Notes: generated from the letters alone by a model not told the origin. A DNA stretch of 64,000 bases from Atriophallophorus winterbourni (GCA_013407085.1 JACCGJ010000680.1:62001-126000), one strand, 5' to 3'. Shown: positions 12,365 through 26,160, counted from the first letter of the stretch. Numbers and translations: made by a program.

Positions 12365-12456
12365 GTATCTATCTCTATCTCTATCATCATATCTTATATA
12401 TATATATCTATATATATTATATATATATATATATCTATATATCTATATATATATTA
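12365..12456. repeat. AT-rich microsatellite (TATA/TCTA)
   Basis: TATC and TA units in mixed order. The frame through it is not coding. Confidence 0.9.
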
Positions 12457-12739
12457 GTGTGAGAGCAGCCGTTGAAACCGTCAACATAACGCCACAGCGT
12501 CTAATGAAAAGACGTCAAGAGTCCTGCTTCTTCTAAACGCGTGTTACGGGAGTTTCACGCAGCAACTGTTCCTCGAATCATAAACGTAACTTGAGGCCAA
12601 CAGGAGTATGTTGGTTCAGGCTTGGTCCCAGCCCTGGCTACAGATGACATCACCTCTTGGCATAGAATATATCATCGGACCACCAAGCTCGGCCGCGGTT
12701 TAAAACATAAACAATACGAAGATCGATTCAATCCTCAAT

Positions 12740-13276
12740 CTCTTCTATCTCTCGCTACCACCTCTTAGAGGCGACTGATTCTTTGTTAAATATACTTCAT
12801 ATCCACAACCATCCCCGGAATCAACTATTCACACGACTTAAACCCACCCGAACATCCGGGCATAGTCTACCAGTACTTATTCCCGACTCGAGGCTGAACT
12901 GTCGTAAGGTATTTTTCTTTTCTGTACGTGTATGTTTTACTTGACTCCCTACCCCCCGTAACGTTGCACATTCCCACCAACTTGGATCTATTCAATCGAA
13001 CTTTGGACAACTTCAGTCGACCATCCAAACTTGAACAATATATATCTGGCATCAATAAAGCTTTGAACCCATGCATCGATGTAAACTATACATATTTACC
13101 CTATCAAACCGGTTGAAAACAACTTCTGCTCCATGTATTTTCAAGTGATTCCTGAACTGATCAGTAGGCAAACAAATCCCGTTTTACAACCTATGTTATT
13201 TGTAATTCGCACATTATTCTGTGGTTTTTGCAAAGCTATGTGCTTTTTAGACCATTAAATTGAATTGAATTGAATA
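12740..13276 (+). mobile_element. CR1-like LINE 3' end
   Basis: SRLNCRKVFFFSVRVCFTWL is the conserved end of CR1-like proteins (RLNCRKFFFSVRTPSAWNDL in the element at 63.2 kb). The 3' end is marked by tandem TTGAA units (ATTGAATTGAATTGAAT, about 13257-13275). Confidence 0.65.
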
Positions 13277-13319
13277 TCGTGGAAGGACCTAGCAAACGAC
13301 GAAGAAATGCTTTCTAAAT

Positions 13320-13740
13320 TTTGTCTACCGTGAATGTTAACCCTGGTGAGACAACGCCAGCTACGTTCGTTTGATCATGTTTACAGAATGAGAGACGGTC
13401 AAATTGTGTAAGGGATTTGAGATCAGGGATTCAACATTGGAGCACGCCTGGCTTGCGCTACAAAGACGTTTGTGATAAAGACGTGAAAGCCCTTGACATT
13501 GCCCGTACGAGTTTGGAAGATATAGCTCTTGACCGCGTTTTGCAGACAATGTGTGAATCATCATCATCAAACTTTTGACGTGCTGATAGCGGTCTTGTTG
13601 CTGAAGATAGATCATACAGACAGTGTGCAAACGCCACCGAACGGCCTAATACAGACTATCACACAGTGGAAGAGATTGTTTATTTCGAATCCAACTGTTT
13701 AGTTAATTGAAAAGCGATGGAGTATGAGATCCACTTGTGA
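13320..13740 (+). mobile_element. RTE-type LINE 3' fragment
   Basis: LVRQRQLRSFDHVYRMRDGQ is the conserved end of this LINE protein (relatives read RQRRLRWLGHVHRMEDGRIP). It is followed by frame-shifted remains of the KDVCKRD...ALDID block and a tail similar to those at 43.2 and 54.6 kb. Confidence 0.65.
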
Positions 13741-14850
13741 TTGCGGTGTATATCCACGGTCGACATTGAACGCCCAACAATAATGGAAATAATTAGCGCT
13801 GGTCCAATAAAGTACATCGTAGTTGTAATAGGCAATAAACTTTTTATTCAATAAATAATCCTATTTTGTTTGATGAACGTTCACCATTGTTGAAACAAGA
13901 ACCCGCTTCGTATTTGCTATTACCAGCATACATTTTTATCTGTTTGCAAAATTCAAAATGGTGTCAGGTCTTCTCTCAAGTTTGTTTGAACCAGACAGGC
14001 TACTAAATCGACTTGATCAGATGATGACCTTAATGAAGATAATGCAGCGAAATTTGATCCATAACGAAATTGTTTTATTGATTATTTTTGCTTGAGAATT
14101 TTCGTGGTCTCATTTGAATTCGTCAAACTTAAGGTTTCCATTTCCAAAGAAAATGTGAGCGATAATTTTTAAAAAGTAACCAATCCACTCATCCATCGAT
14201 CGTTTTCAAACAAAAAGGACAAGAAGACATGGGCATACTGGTCGATAAATTTGTTTGTCTTTTATCTTTATCTCCCGCTTAAATGCACAAGACAATGTAA
14301 TCTAAGTACAAGTGTGCAATCTTTTGTTTGATTTCCTAAACGGTCCTTAGCATGGTTACCGGCTAATCCGATTATGTTCATCTTGCGAAAACATTGTTAT
14401 CTATCAAATGGAAGAAGGCCTACTGAGAAAAAAATGTTACAAAATTATCGGACGGTTAAATATTATGTTTGTAAGAATAAAGCCGACAAACAAACTGAAT
14501 ATAATGTATTTTACATTCCGGTGAATAGAAAACCTAGATTTTAGGGTGATCGTTAAAACAATTAGATTAAACATGGAAAAGTTAGAATTTATTCTAGATG
14601 TTCGCAGTTATAAAATAAATAAAGTATTAATGAACGCACGATACAAGTAGCTGTTTGAAATCAAGCCTAACGGCTTGGACGCGAAGAATAAGGATGTTAT
14701 TATTTATTTGTCAAAGAATCTGAAACTATATGGGATTAATTAAATGCACGGCTAAAAAATGTTCTTCAAACTCTTCAGCCAAATTACCAGCCAGTCATGA
14801 ACTTATGGTAAATAGCTGATAACAACTTACCAGTTGTAATACAGTAAATG

Positions 14851-14875
14851 TTATATATATATATATATATATATA
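14851..14875. repeat. (TA)n microsatellite
   Basis: About 12 TA units just before a CR1 fragment. Confidence 0.9.
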
Positions 14876-14896
14876 TTGAAGAAACGATTAACCTTG

Positions 14897-15695
14897 TTTC
14901 CAGTACCTAAATCACTTTGGGCAGACGATTTTGAGCTGGACCGAGTCGGGAAGGGATCTTGGAGCCTGATTATGAGTCAGGTTTAAGAACAGCCTGCATT
15001 TTGAGGTCATCTACAAGCGTGCTTCCAAGATTCTAGTTACTCTGGGACCGATTTTCAAAACTTTCTCATCTGGAACGTTTTCCACCATCATGAAAGCCTA
15101 CTTAATTCCAACCATGGAGCATGCATCACAAGCTTGGAGTCCGTGGTTGAAAAAGGATATACTATTGCTTGATAAAATACAACATCGTGCAACCAAATTC
15201 GTAAGTGGTTTCTGTAAAATAACTTACGAGTAACGATAGCAAAACAGCGATTCCGTACTCCTCTTCAATGAAGCCTACGGAGTGATGCGATACTAACATA
15301 CCAAATATTAAATACCTCACATCATCTTTCAAATCATTTATTCGAAAAGCGTGAGTCACGACATGCACGTAGCAATTCAGTGAAATTACAAATTCCCCAT
15401 TCCCGTATCAGCTGTTGCCCATATTTTCATTCTGTACGTGTCTGTTTCCTTTGGAATGCCCTCCCAGAAACTATTGTCATAGCTCCCCGCGTCGAAATTT
15501 TCATTCAAAATTTCGACACTTATTTGTTGCATAACGATTTAACGACACTTGCTTATTGACTCATGGTAAGTAATCATCTGGACATTAGATAATTAATTTT
15601 ATTCCTTTTCCATGAACGAATAATTACTATGATACGGTAATTGTGAAGCTAGCTGCATTTTGTGACCATAAATTCTTGAATCTCGCATCCTAAAT
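14897..15695 (+). mobile_element. CR1-like LINE 3' end; left breakpoint of the duplication
   Basis: The reading is STIMKAYLIPTMEHASQAWS, PWLKKDILLLDKIQHRATK and, near the end, VSVSFGMPSQ-type remains, in shifting frames. It ends with AAATTCTTGAATC. The tandem duplication starts inside it at 15129-15134. Confidence 0.7.
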
Positions 15696-16229
15696 GCAAA
15701 ATAAATATATATTCTTAAAATGACATGATGAAACAATTTTTGCCGAAGCTGTTGAACAATTTGATATAAACCTGAGGGTAACATGTCTGGAAGGCGATAA
15801 ATAATTTCCGGTCGTTCACTTGGGGAATCGTAGACGATATCTTCAGTCTTAGCAAGACCAACTGTGATTGTTTGTTGAGAATTTAGATAAATTCAGCTAA
15901 CCGAACGAATACGAGTGATTTATTAGTGTTGCAGCCGCATTTGCCAAAACACTACGGTGTGATACACCAAGTCAATCTGATGATCTAAATTAAAATAAAC
16001 AGACTACAATAATTGAAAATAAAAAGAATATTTTAAACGTTGGAGCTATAAACACATATTTATATTTTATTATATTGTGTATTTCCAAAATTGTAGTATC
16101 TATTCCTTCACTCGAGAGCAGATACTCAGCTTTGGCTAAGTCCGATAGAAATAAATGGCTCTACGTTTCGCATAGAAAAAGAAGCTCAATTTGGTCATAC
16201 CAACATTATCCAACAGTGACATACAAACG

Positions 16230-16365
16230 CAACTTGTTCACCATTCTTCCACTGTTTCAAACGCATGCGGATCCTGAACCTACTGTCCCTTCCTGATGAG
16301 TGCAAACCGCATGAAGCCGGTCGTGGGTGTGTGGGTTGGAAATGCGTGCAAATACGCATTTACGC
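16230..16365 (+). repeat. Dispersed repeat R1, one arm (copy A; copy B at 30601-30736)
   Basis: CTTCCACTGTTTCAAACGCA, CCTACTGTCCCTTCCTGATG and GCCGGTCGTGGGTGTGTGGG match the right half of the inverted repeat at 26.0 kb. Confidence 0.65.
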
Positions 16366-17426
16366 ACAATTACCGTTAGGAAATTTCCAGCTCCTAATAT
16401 TTATAGCATAATGAGCCCTCTAAATTGGTCCCTCGAAGGAACAAATCCACGTTACGCCCTAAATTTACTTAAATATATTCACCTCAAATTTCATCTTGTG
16501 AGAAAAACATACACTTAAAATTGTGGGCTCGTTTTTCATTGCCAGTAATGCGAAAATTTTAATTCTGAAAAATCAACTGCGTCCATTGTAACGTTGGTCT
16601 TGTGATGGCTAAAGTACCGAATCGCATTTCAGCCTTTCGAATTCATTAAAATTGTCGTAATAATAATCAACACCATTGATAATGCTTGTAAGAAGAGAAA
16701 ACCGGGTCATAAGTTTGAGAATTTGAGTAATTTATTGTCGTGCTACCATCAAGTGTCTTTGTACGAACCCTATTTATCGTGACATGCAAGTATATCGTTT
16801 ATAATTCGGTTCTCAAACACATTTCGGTGTTCTACGAACGCAAAATGAAAGTGCTGTGGTGATAATCAAGAGTTAAAGAAATAAAATCGGCTTTTCGATT
16901 TTTTCGAAGTAAGGTAAATTTACAGTAAGTAATATGAGAATCGATTGAGCCTCGTTCGTTCATTAAATAATAATTTTTAGGAAAAGTAATAATAGTCGTC
17001 ATTCAAACGGTAGAAAGCCATGTGTGTGATTGATTGGAACATGTTTGGGTCCAAAGCAAAACATAACACAAAATCTGTTTAAATCGAATGTATTCAAATT
17101 TGTTGTATTATGTTCACGAAATTATGTGGAGTTTTGTATCTAGTGAAGTTTGTCTGCTCGACCAATTGTTGCAGGACATTAATCATCTTTCTCTACAGCA
17201 TCAGTAGCTTGTAAACCACCACAATATTATCATCAAATTTTGGTTTTTATAAAGAAGAGTGTTCTCGACAATGCCCTATATTGAGCAAAATTATTTCTTG
17301 GACACGATATTTTCACGCAATATTTCTAGTAACAAACGTTGCGCTTAACAAAACACATTAGAAAAATATAGAATTTGAAACCACACTTCAACAGAGTTAA
17401 CGCAATGGACCATGATGTCATACACA

Positions 17427-17686
17427 GTACTAATATCAATTTGGGCAGAAGATTTTGAGCTGGACCGCCTCAGAAAGGGATCTTGGATTCTGAGTATGTG
17501 GAGGTCTGAAGAACAGCCTGCTTTGTGAGGACATCTAGAAGCGTGCTTCATAGCTTCTAGGTATGCTGCGACAGATTTTCGGAACCTTCTCGACTGGAAC
17601 GTTACCCACCATCATGAAAACCTACTTAATTCCAACCATGGAGCATGCATTACAAGCTTGGACTTCTTGGTTAAAATATGATAAAC
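17427..17686 (+). mobile_element. CR1-like LINE 3' end, cut by the 20-N gap
   Basis: Same family as 14897-15695, identical to 31798-32057, with the end missing in the gap. Confidence 0.7.
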
Positions 17687-17706
17687 NNNNNNNNNNNNNN
17701 NNNNNN
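17687..17706. other. Assembly gap, 20 N
   Basis: Comparison with copy B shows that about 0.78 kb (32058 to about 32833) is missing here, covering the end of a CR1 element. The gap length is a placeholder. Confidence 0.9.
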
Positions 17707-18161
17707 ATGAACACCGGTTCGTTTGAGCTATGAATAGCCTTTACTTTAGGATTTTTCCTAATCACAAATTAACGCGGAAATGATACACATGAATTCCATT
17801 TCATTCATAGTTAAATATTCCACCGTGCAAAATATTAATTTAATATTGACTCCAAACAAGAACCATGGAAAATCAATAAAATTATCACGCAACTGATGAA
17901 GTTGATCCGTATCACCGGAACCAAGTCGTTTTTTTCCAATGACACTCATCTATCATGCAACATTCTCGTTTATTATTTTCCCAACTCGTGCATTGTTGCC
18001 ACACGCAAAGTAACGCGGCATCAGTGGTCATTAATTACCGGAATTCCGCTCGATTGTAAAATGTTACATTACTTGCTTTGACTAGAAGTCGGTAGGCTCT
18101 TTCTATTTATCATTCTAATTTCGACAAAAAAAGTGAATAAATGATTGCCGAAAATACTCAC

Positions 18162-18695
18162 AAATATATTGCCTCAATCCAGTCACGCGATTATTAATAG
18201 TAATAGCAGGACGTGGTGTGATTGGTAATTCATTCGGTCCACCTGATCATCGTCGCCCGCCAGATGTGAGGAACCGATTCTCGCCCATCGAATCAAACTG
18301 ATAAGAAGAGTGGGATCTCCGGTGAGTTTTGCATGATGCCGACCGAATCCGTGACCGAACGCTGGTCCAAATTTATGTGTGTCATGGTAACCGTATCCAT
18401 AATCGTAATATCCAAAAGAATGAGGATCGTGAAACATTGGTGACGCATCGTAAAATAGCTCCGTGTCCACTTGGCGCTCATGAACCTGTTGCTCTCTCTG
18501 CATCACTTGTTCTTCCGAGGACCAATGACATGCTGCAGAAAATAATTCAGGAGAAGGTACAACTGGTGGTGCGCCTTCCGGTATCTCGAGATTTGTGCAC
18601 GTGCATTCATTTATAGTCTGTTCGAGTCCTAGATCTGTTTCTCGTGTGAATGGGTTTACGATTGATATTGACGAAATTACGTTTTCTTCAGACAT
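18162..18695 (-). pseudogene. Second, frame-shifted copy of innexin exon 1
   Basis: This is the copy A counterpart of 33290-33821 and keeps the ATG, the 16-nt leader with its acceptor, and the GTGAGTATT donor. The tail is well conserved at protein level, with scattered substitutions. Inside TM1 there is a local scramble, a 3-nt gain and a 1-nt loss. The frame shifts and ends in TGA about six codons before the donor, at the point where copy B reads IAVTGL. Net length differs by +2 nt. It lies in intron 1 of the gene model, so it could act as an alternative first exon only if the frameshift were a sequencing error. Confidence 0.75.
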
Positions 18696-20084
18696 CAGAT
18701 TAAATTCTTATCTGAAATTAATAGTTGGAATTTGATAAATTATTTGATATATTACATGTGAAACGTTCATTTTTAATTGGTATTTTCATGAATGTTGTTC
18801 ATGGAAAATGTTTTCCTGAACACAATTTACAACATTTTTGAATAACTTATTTACGTTTCTTGGAACATTTAGGATAGAAAGAGGTGTAGCAATTTCGTGA
18901 TTTGGAATACCTTTAAGTAATTGTTATTAATGATGATATCTTTCGGTTGATCTTGACCACGATTCTACCTCTGAATCCTTTGTTCATTTTGATTTCCTCG
19001 TCACTTTGTATGAGTATGCAATGTAATTCGCGAGTTTCATCACGTTCAGAGATATTTTTCAAAAACTTGGAAAATCAGATTTCAGCCACTCAAAAATCAT
19101 CTTCCTGAACTCCATGTTCCTTAAAGAAAACCCCTTGAACCTGATCACTTTAATTCAGTAGCCATAGCCAAGTCAACCTTGCGTACATTATCAAATTAGC
19201 AAGAACAAGAATGATTCATGAAACAGCTTAAAAGAACACTTCATTTTGGAATGCTTTTCCGTACCCCAATTTCTTGACACGAAGGATGACTCGAAAATGT
19301 AATAATTTAGCTGCAAATAGTGGGGTGGTCAATGTATCGCTGGGTTTCCATGACTCTACCGTCTTATTTTTACGTTTACAATAACGTTTTAGGTATCTAC
19401 GAGAAGAAGTACGATTAAACATCTTGATATACCTCACCAACCAACATTCAGCATTACGCTCTCAGTAACTGACAAAAGATTATCTGCGACACCTAAACTA
19501 AGATTGCTCAAAGGAGATTTTGATTCAGTTGACATAAACTCTTTTAGTAAAACTTGATTGCCTGCTTAGCAATTTATTTTTTAAATTTTGGTTAATTTAA
19601 TGTCAAAAACGTATGGCATCACATGTATCCATTTTAATATTCACTCCAAGCCTCAGTTACTATCCCAAAAATTCTCTAGATTAACTTCAACTCATCGTTT
19701 TGTTCAATGAATCGTAAATTATCGGTAAGGATTATTTCATAAAAACGTAAAATTATGTTTTGTTTGAATTCCAATGTCCATACTTTTCACATTCCATATA
19801 CAAATGGCAATTCACGAATTGTGGCGTCAGCATGCGAACTTGAATAATTAGCGCCAAACTTTCGACAAGTTGGAAAAATGCTTACAAGTAGCAGGTATGT
19901 AATCGAATAACCTCCCCGCGACAGACAAGCAATTAGGCCAAACTGCGAATTGCGATATTTATCATGTGTTCGCTTAGCGTCGGGCTAATTTATCTTGCGC
20001 ACATCAAACAAACTTTCATCGAAAATATGCGTATTTGGACGGATAGATAATGAATAGAACGCATGCTAGCTGCAATATGCCTAA

Positions 20085-20480
20085 TGGGTGTGTGAAGTGC
20101 ATTAGCGACAAGTGCTAACCAAGATCTTTCAGCACTAAATAATAAGAGGAAGCGTCGAAGCGAACGACGACATCAATCAATAACCAGCAAGGATTTGACG
20201 CTCGGAAGAATTACACGGGAACGGTTCGAGCCACATTATCCTCGAAAGCCACGAAGATGGATAACATCAGCTGCTATCAAATGATATGCAATTCGTCCAA
20301 CTAGTCCTAAGCGATGAGAGCTTGAAGAAAACATTTGGTTTATGATGGATTCATAAATCAGATCAAAGTAGTAACAACTGTTTCTGTTATGTTGGGGGAA
20401 CACTTGTTGTGGTAACGACAACGCACATACAAGATAGGCTCTGGTTATCTTTTGTCTTGTAGGGGATTAAACGCGTTTGT
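20085..20480 (+). repeat. Dispersed repeat R3 (LTR-like), copies 3 and 4
   Basis: GGGAACGGTTCGAGCC, GAAGATGGATAACATCAGCT and GATTCATAAATCAGATCAAA match copy 1. The tandem-duplication counterpart is at 35165-35550. Confidence 0.4.
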
Positions 20481-20559
20481 AAACTTAGACGTTATCCTGT
20501 GTTGAAGGATCCGGATTGCTGCAGACAGCTTAATAAAGAATTTAATAATTAGCTTCTTT

Positions 20560-21990
20560 AGGGATGGCCGGGGGAGTGTGTCCCACACGAGATGCGAGAC
20601 ACGAATATCATCACGCTATTTAAGAATATGGATGATAGAAGTGACTGCAACAATTACAGAGAAATCTCCCTTCTGAATGTTGGAGGCAAATTGTTTGCTA
20701 AAGTATTACAAATCCGGCTACAATATTTGGCTGATAGTGTTTACTCGGAATCTCAATGTGCGTTTCGCAGGGGAAGATTAACAATTGACATGATGTTCTT
20801 CCTGAGACAACTTCAAGTAAAACGTCGGGAACAGCGTATGGTATTATAGCTCTATTTATCGATTTAACTAAGGCACTCGACTACGTCAGCAGGCAGGGTC
20901 TTTTCAAAAATTCTTGATCTTATAGGCTGACCCCCAAGACTGCTCACACTGGTCATTTCATTCCAAACTATCATGAAGTGCTCAGTCCATTTTAACGTTT
21001 TCAGTTCAAAAGCCTTTTGAAATTCGCCTAGGCATCAAACATGGGTGTGTTCTTGTTTCCACGCTGTTCGGAATTTTCTTTGCTCTGCTTCTGAAGCAGC
21101 ATTTTAGGACGAGAACAGAAGGTATTTTCCTTGCAAGCTTCTCAACGTGGACCAGTTGAGAGCACAAACCTCGGTACGCGTGACCTGCTGTTTGCCCATG
21201 ATGCAGTCATTATTGCTCACTCCAAAGTACATCGGACTGCCTTCCATGGGCATGCAAAGACATTGGGCTAACAATCAGCATGAGAAAGACCATAGTCCAT
21301 CGTTAAGGGATTGTATCGCCTCCAATCATCACTGTTGGAAACTTTCAGCTCGAACCAGTAATTCGTTACACATATAATGGTTCAAACATTGCGAGTAACC
21401 TCTTCGCTAGACACGGAGATTGATAAGCGGATTAGCAAAACAGCTCTTATTTTGTCCTGATTGAACTCTCGTGTCTGGGGCAACCGCAAGTTCATTGTAA
21501 AGACAAAGATGATGGTATACAGTGCGTACGTAATAAATACTTTACTGTAAGGTGGTGAAACCTGGACGATCCACGCGAGACCTGAACGGGAGTTAAATGC
21601 TTCCAAACTGCGCAGCATCCGTGGTACGTTCAACATATCGTGGTTGGACAAAGTGATTAATGTTAAAGTGCTTTCAAAACCTGGTCTAAAGAGCATGTTC
21701 AACTTACTACAAGAGCATCGACTACGGTAGCTTGGCCACGTATACAAAATGGAAAATTGTCGTATTCCGGAAGATCGACTCTATGGTGAGTTGCAATCAA
21801 AAGGTCGACCATTGGGCAGACCGCACTTGCAATACAAAGAGAGATATGATTGCTCTTGGCATAGATCTCACGAATCGGGAAGAACTAGCTCTTGACCGCT
21901 TACTTTGGAGACATTATGTAAAGCGTCCTCTGTAAGCAGGGGAGTAGCAGATACAGCTCTTAAATGCCGAACTCAGATCGCACCGTCGGC
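20560..21990 (+). mobile_element. RTE-type LINE remnant in copy A
   Basis: The reading starts at DRSDCNNYREISLLNVGGKL and SQCAFRRGRLTIDMM, with LTKALDYVSRQG-like A-motif remains. Then come IVSPPIITVGNFQLEPV and a tail ending GIDLTNREELALDRLLWRHY. Stops and frameshifts are frequent. Copy B (35640-36596) keeps only the first two thirds because of its 2-kb deletion. Confidence 0.8.
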
Positions 21991-24316
21991 GTGTAACTGA
22001 TGCCGATCAACCGAGTATTGTCTATCGAAAAACAACAGAATTTGTATTTAGAGTACAAAAGTTTGACCTCATGGATGAATCGGGTCGCAGTCAACAAGTG
22101 AGTGCAAATCGCAGGGGTTTGGGTTAACTTTGGATCGAGTGTACTTGAAATCTGTGTGATCAACGTCATAGACGTTAGAATAGGGAACAAAATTTGGCAT
22201 CGATTGGCCTGCCGTAATCATCCCTATCTTAAGTATTTGACGGCTTTATGGTAAAACTGCTTTGCTTCAATCCGTGCATATCGTGATTTTATTAAATTCA
22301 ATAGCTCTACCATCTTTCGATTGGGTTTAGTTATAAAAAGAACGTTTTTTTATTTTAAACGACATGCCAGATGGATTTAAAGGTGAATTTTAATTCCTTA
22401 TCAGACCGTGATTGCTTATCTTCGGTTTCCTTAGGTAAACGTTGTATAGTTGATATTATTTCACCCACTAGAAAGAATGTTGGCCTGTTTACGAAATCAT
22501 GGCGAGCCTGATTCAAAAGATAACATCCATATGGCATGAGAATCAATTTGCCTACCGCAAACAAAGCTCTACAGTTGATACCGATAATAGTTTAGAAAGC
22601 GCTCGACAGTAATCAATTAGCCGTTAAAGTCGGCTTTCTTAATTACGTGAACGCGTTTCGCTCTCTCGGTCGTGCACAACTCGCGGTTTCTTGATGTACG
22701 TTGAAATCTCTAAGGGTCAGCAAAGAAATAATCATCAAAACCTGAATTTTAAAGCCATTGGTAAATAATTACATAACATCCAACCTGTTGATCACACGTA
22801 TACAAAAAGCACATTTAGAAGGAGTCAAACCCGTAGATGTGATAATGTGAACCCATTTTTCAATGCAATAATATGACATATACACCATACGTTCTGCTAC
22901 TAGTTCGCCCGTTTTACAATTTAACTCGCTCCAACACAATTTATGTATGTTCACACAAGTAATCTATTCGAAAAATTTCAAGTATTTTTATTTAAGCTTT
23001 CCGTTTTATTACAGAATACATTGCTAACAAAACTACTTTCTGAACCTGTTCGGGGTTAATGACACAGATGCTAATAGATTATCTTGACATTACATTCGTT
23101 CCCCACAGACTTGGCACTATCATTGTCATTCTAGAAAAGTTAAATGCGAAAGCATTTTCAGCCATTGATAAATGTTGAAATCTGGGATTGTTAAAGTCTG
23201 AATCAACTGATAGTAGAAATGAAATCAACTGCGCATGATTAAATTAAGATACGGTTACTGCCTCTAGTTAAATTCGTAAAATTCTACTATCTGGAGCCAG
23301 CTACTGTAATCTTATTTTAAGCAAGTAAAATGATGTAGATTAATATTAAAGTTATTCCAGCGTCAAGGACTCCGATTGACGAACTTGATATCACCATCAG
23401 AAATTTTTGAAAAGGTGGCTATAGTGTGTCAACATGCAACAAGTTTTAACCAAATACGTAAAGTGTGCGAGCACGTATTTCGATGTAATTACATGTTAAT
23501 GGAAAGGTATTATTGATGACGCGGACAAACGATCACTAATCACTGTTTAGCTAATAGCAAACATCGACAAAATTGTCACTTTCACGAATGCATACAAGAT
23601 TTTTAATGTTGTAACATGAAAAGTCAGATGATTAGTAAAAAAATAGTAGCCACTTTGGCGCAAACCCAGTCGCAAATCTAATTAAAACAGCGGTCGGTGG
23701 AGTGGCCAGAAAGTTTGAACGTCATCTTGAAAGTTTCCATCAGTAATTATTTGGCCAGCATCCACTTCCGACGCTAAACACAGCCTAACCACTCGAGCAT
23801 CAAGCAAATCCAAGGAGACACTTGAACGAGTTACCAAAAATATTGAAATTTCCCTGTCAAAAATCAAAATACAATTTCATCTATGCCAGTAGTTGAACTG
23901 GACAAACATAACAAGAGCAAAACAATTACCTCCGAAACAAAAATATTATGAAAAAATATAGTGTATATTCAAATTCCCTCTTTTAATGAAACAGTTTGGT
24001 TATTCATAACATTAGGAATCTTTACTGCAGATGCTTAGGTATAATTCGTTTTACAAAACCGAGAATAATTTTGTCCCAGTGAAAAAGATTTTCATACCCG
24101 CGAAAACGCCCGATCTAAGAAGTAATCAGAAATTAAAATTTATGGATGCCTGAAATCAACTAATGGTGAGAAATTAATTTTAACAGAAGCAAAATGTTAA
24201 TCAGACAGAAACTGGATATTTTCAAAAAGAATTAAGAAGCTATTTAATGCACAGGTCTTTCGAAATCGAACAAACAAATGGTTTGAAAATCTAGAAATTA
24301 AACCTATTGTACAAAT

Positions 24317-24482
<166 letters not shown>

Positions 24483-25609
24483 TAATTTATCAACCTGATT
24501 GTGTAAGTGGCAAATTATTATCAGCTTATTAACTGTGATAAATTATCGACAAGATCAAAAACTTGAGAGCAAATTAACTTTCACTTTGGCTGTTTGTTCG
24601 TTACTCTCATGAAAATTGACCATGTTTCTATTTGGACCGTGAACAGTACAATTGCAAGATGCATGCGTTATATAGAGAAGGGATGCTTAAAATTTTAGAA
24701 ATTCAACTCACTGTTAGATAAATTCTATATCTATTCGAGCATTCTGTCGTTTTTATATATTCAGTGTTTTATCGCCGCTCATGTGTCAGGCCATTTTAAA
24801 CTATTACCAATTTCGGACTATTTGCTTGCATCACTTTAAGGTAACTAGATTCGGCAAAATCTTATCCGAGATGTTCTGGTTAATCGCTAGTCCCGGTGAA
24901 CCAAGTATCAGCAAAATCGTAAACTCTACTGAATCTGTATCATTCCCAATTCTACGTGACTTCTAATGAACAATGTATACTTCCTACGTCCTCATGTTTC
25001 GGTATTTCATTCTGATGTGGTGAACGGAACAAGTATCACTTAATAGATTTGCATGATATCAAATTGCTTCAGGTAATATATGCTAGAAGATCAGTTTAAA
25101 TGTATGCCGAGCAGGTTTCAAAAAGGTGACTTACGTTCTGTTCAGCGAAATTTGCCCTAATCCTGAAATGAATTCTCGTGCGCATTTTGAAATGAATGCT
25201 AAGCAGACACGCGATGCGAGTTCAGTTTATTCCAGCGAATGCAAGCGTTACTCGGTATATTAATGGGCGTAGACGGAATAATTTCCAAAAGCGGATTATG
25301 ACTTACTTTTATTATGGACACACACGCACACGCATACACAAGCACACAACGATTGTCTATAGACAAACGCGGTGAATTCGTATAAGCATTTCCATTCGCT
25401 ATTTTCGTAGCAGCTGAAGCCACTCTGTATCAACTCGCACATGCTATCTTTTTACCCCAGGCAAGCTGAAACGCATTAAAATCGGATTAAATTAACTAGT
25501 CCTATCCTAATACCAGGTCATTTGATTGAAGATATGATTTCAATTTCGCGTTTCGTTTGAACGGATTGCTCAATAAGCTAAGTGCATGAATGTATTTATG
25601 TGATTCAGC

Positions 25610-25640
25610 AAATAAATAAATAAATAAATAAATAATAAAT
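25610..25640 (+). repeat. (AAAT)n microsatellite (copy B at 38703-38733)
   Basis: Short AAAT run in both tandem copies. Confidence 0.9.
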
Positions 25641-25898
25641 GATTATTCTCACGAACCAAGCAATATCATTATACAAAATTTAATACTAAAGTAAATGCGC
25701 AGTATACAATTTATTAATACACGAAACAGTTAAAATTCCAAAAAAATCATAATTGTCAAGTCTGCAAAACACAATTTAATGTATATCAAACAAGTTGCGC
25801 TTGTATGGTAAGGTTGGTACGAACAACCTGTTCGATTACATGAGCCCCCACTCATGTAGACTAGGCTTAAAATCCATGACCATGACTATAAAACCTCA

Positions 25899-26160
25899 TT
25901 TGCACGCATCTCCATCACACCCACACCCACGACCGGTTTCGTGTTGTTTGCACTCATCTGGTAGGGACAGTAGAGGGGTCTCATGTGATTGAACAGGTTG
26001 GTCGTATCAATCTTACCCCACAGTGGCATACAAGCGCAACTTTTTTTACCATTCTTCCACTGTTTCAAGCGCATGCTGATCCTGATCCTACTGTCCCTAC
26101 CTGATGCGTGCAAACAGCATGAAACCGGTCGTGGGGTGTGTGTGATGGAGATGCATACAA
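25899..26160. repeat. Inverted repeat (75-nt arms) of dispersed family R1, copy A
   Basis: The left arm 25899-25973 and right arm 26088-26160 are near-perfect reverse complements around ACGACCGGTTTC and CTGGTAGGGACAGTAG, separated by about 114 nt. It resembles a MITE or foldback element. The same arms occur singly elsewhere. Confidence 0.75.

Noticed and set aside
17758..17949. Open frame conserved in both tandem copies (GSGDTDQLHQLRDNFIDF), also at 32885-33073, just after innexin exon 1
   Set aside because: No good splice acceptor or donor, no innexin similarity, and exon 2 at 11838-12067 already continues exon 1 in phase. It is worth a transcript check but not a gene call.
18329..18616. 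95-codon plus-strand open frame, repeated at 33455-33775
   Set aside because: Antisense to innexin exon 1 in both copies.
22769..22954. Open frame with CW and YYCIEKW, tested as innexin exon 2
   Set aside because: The spacing between CW and YY is about 21 residues instead of about 45-55, and the true exon 2 was then found at 11838-12067.
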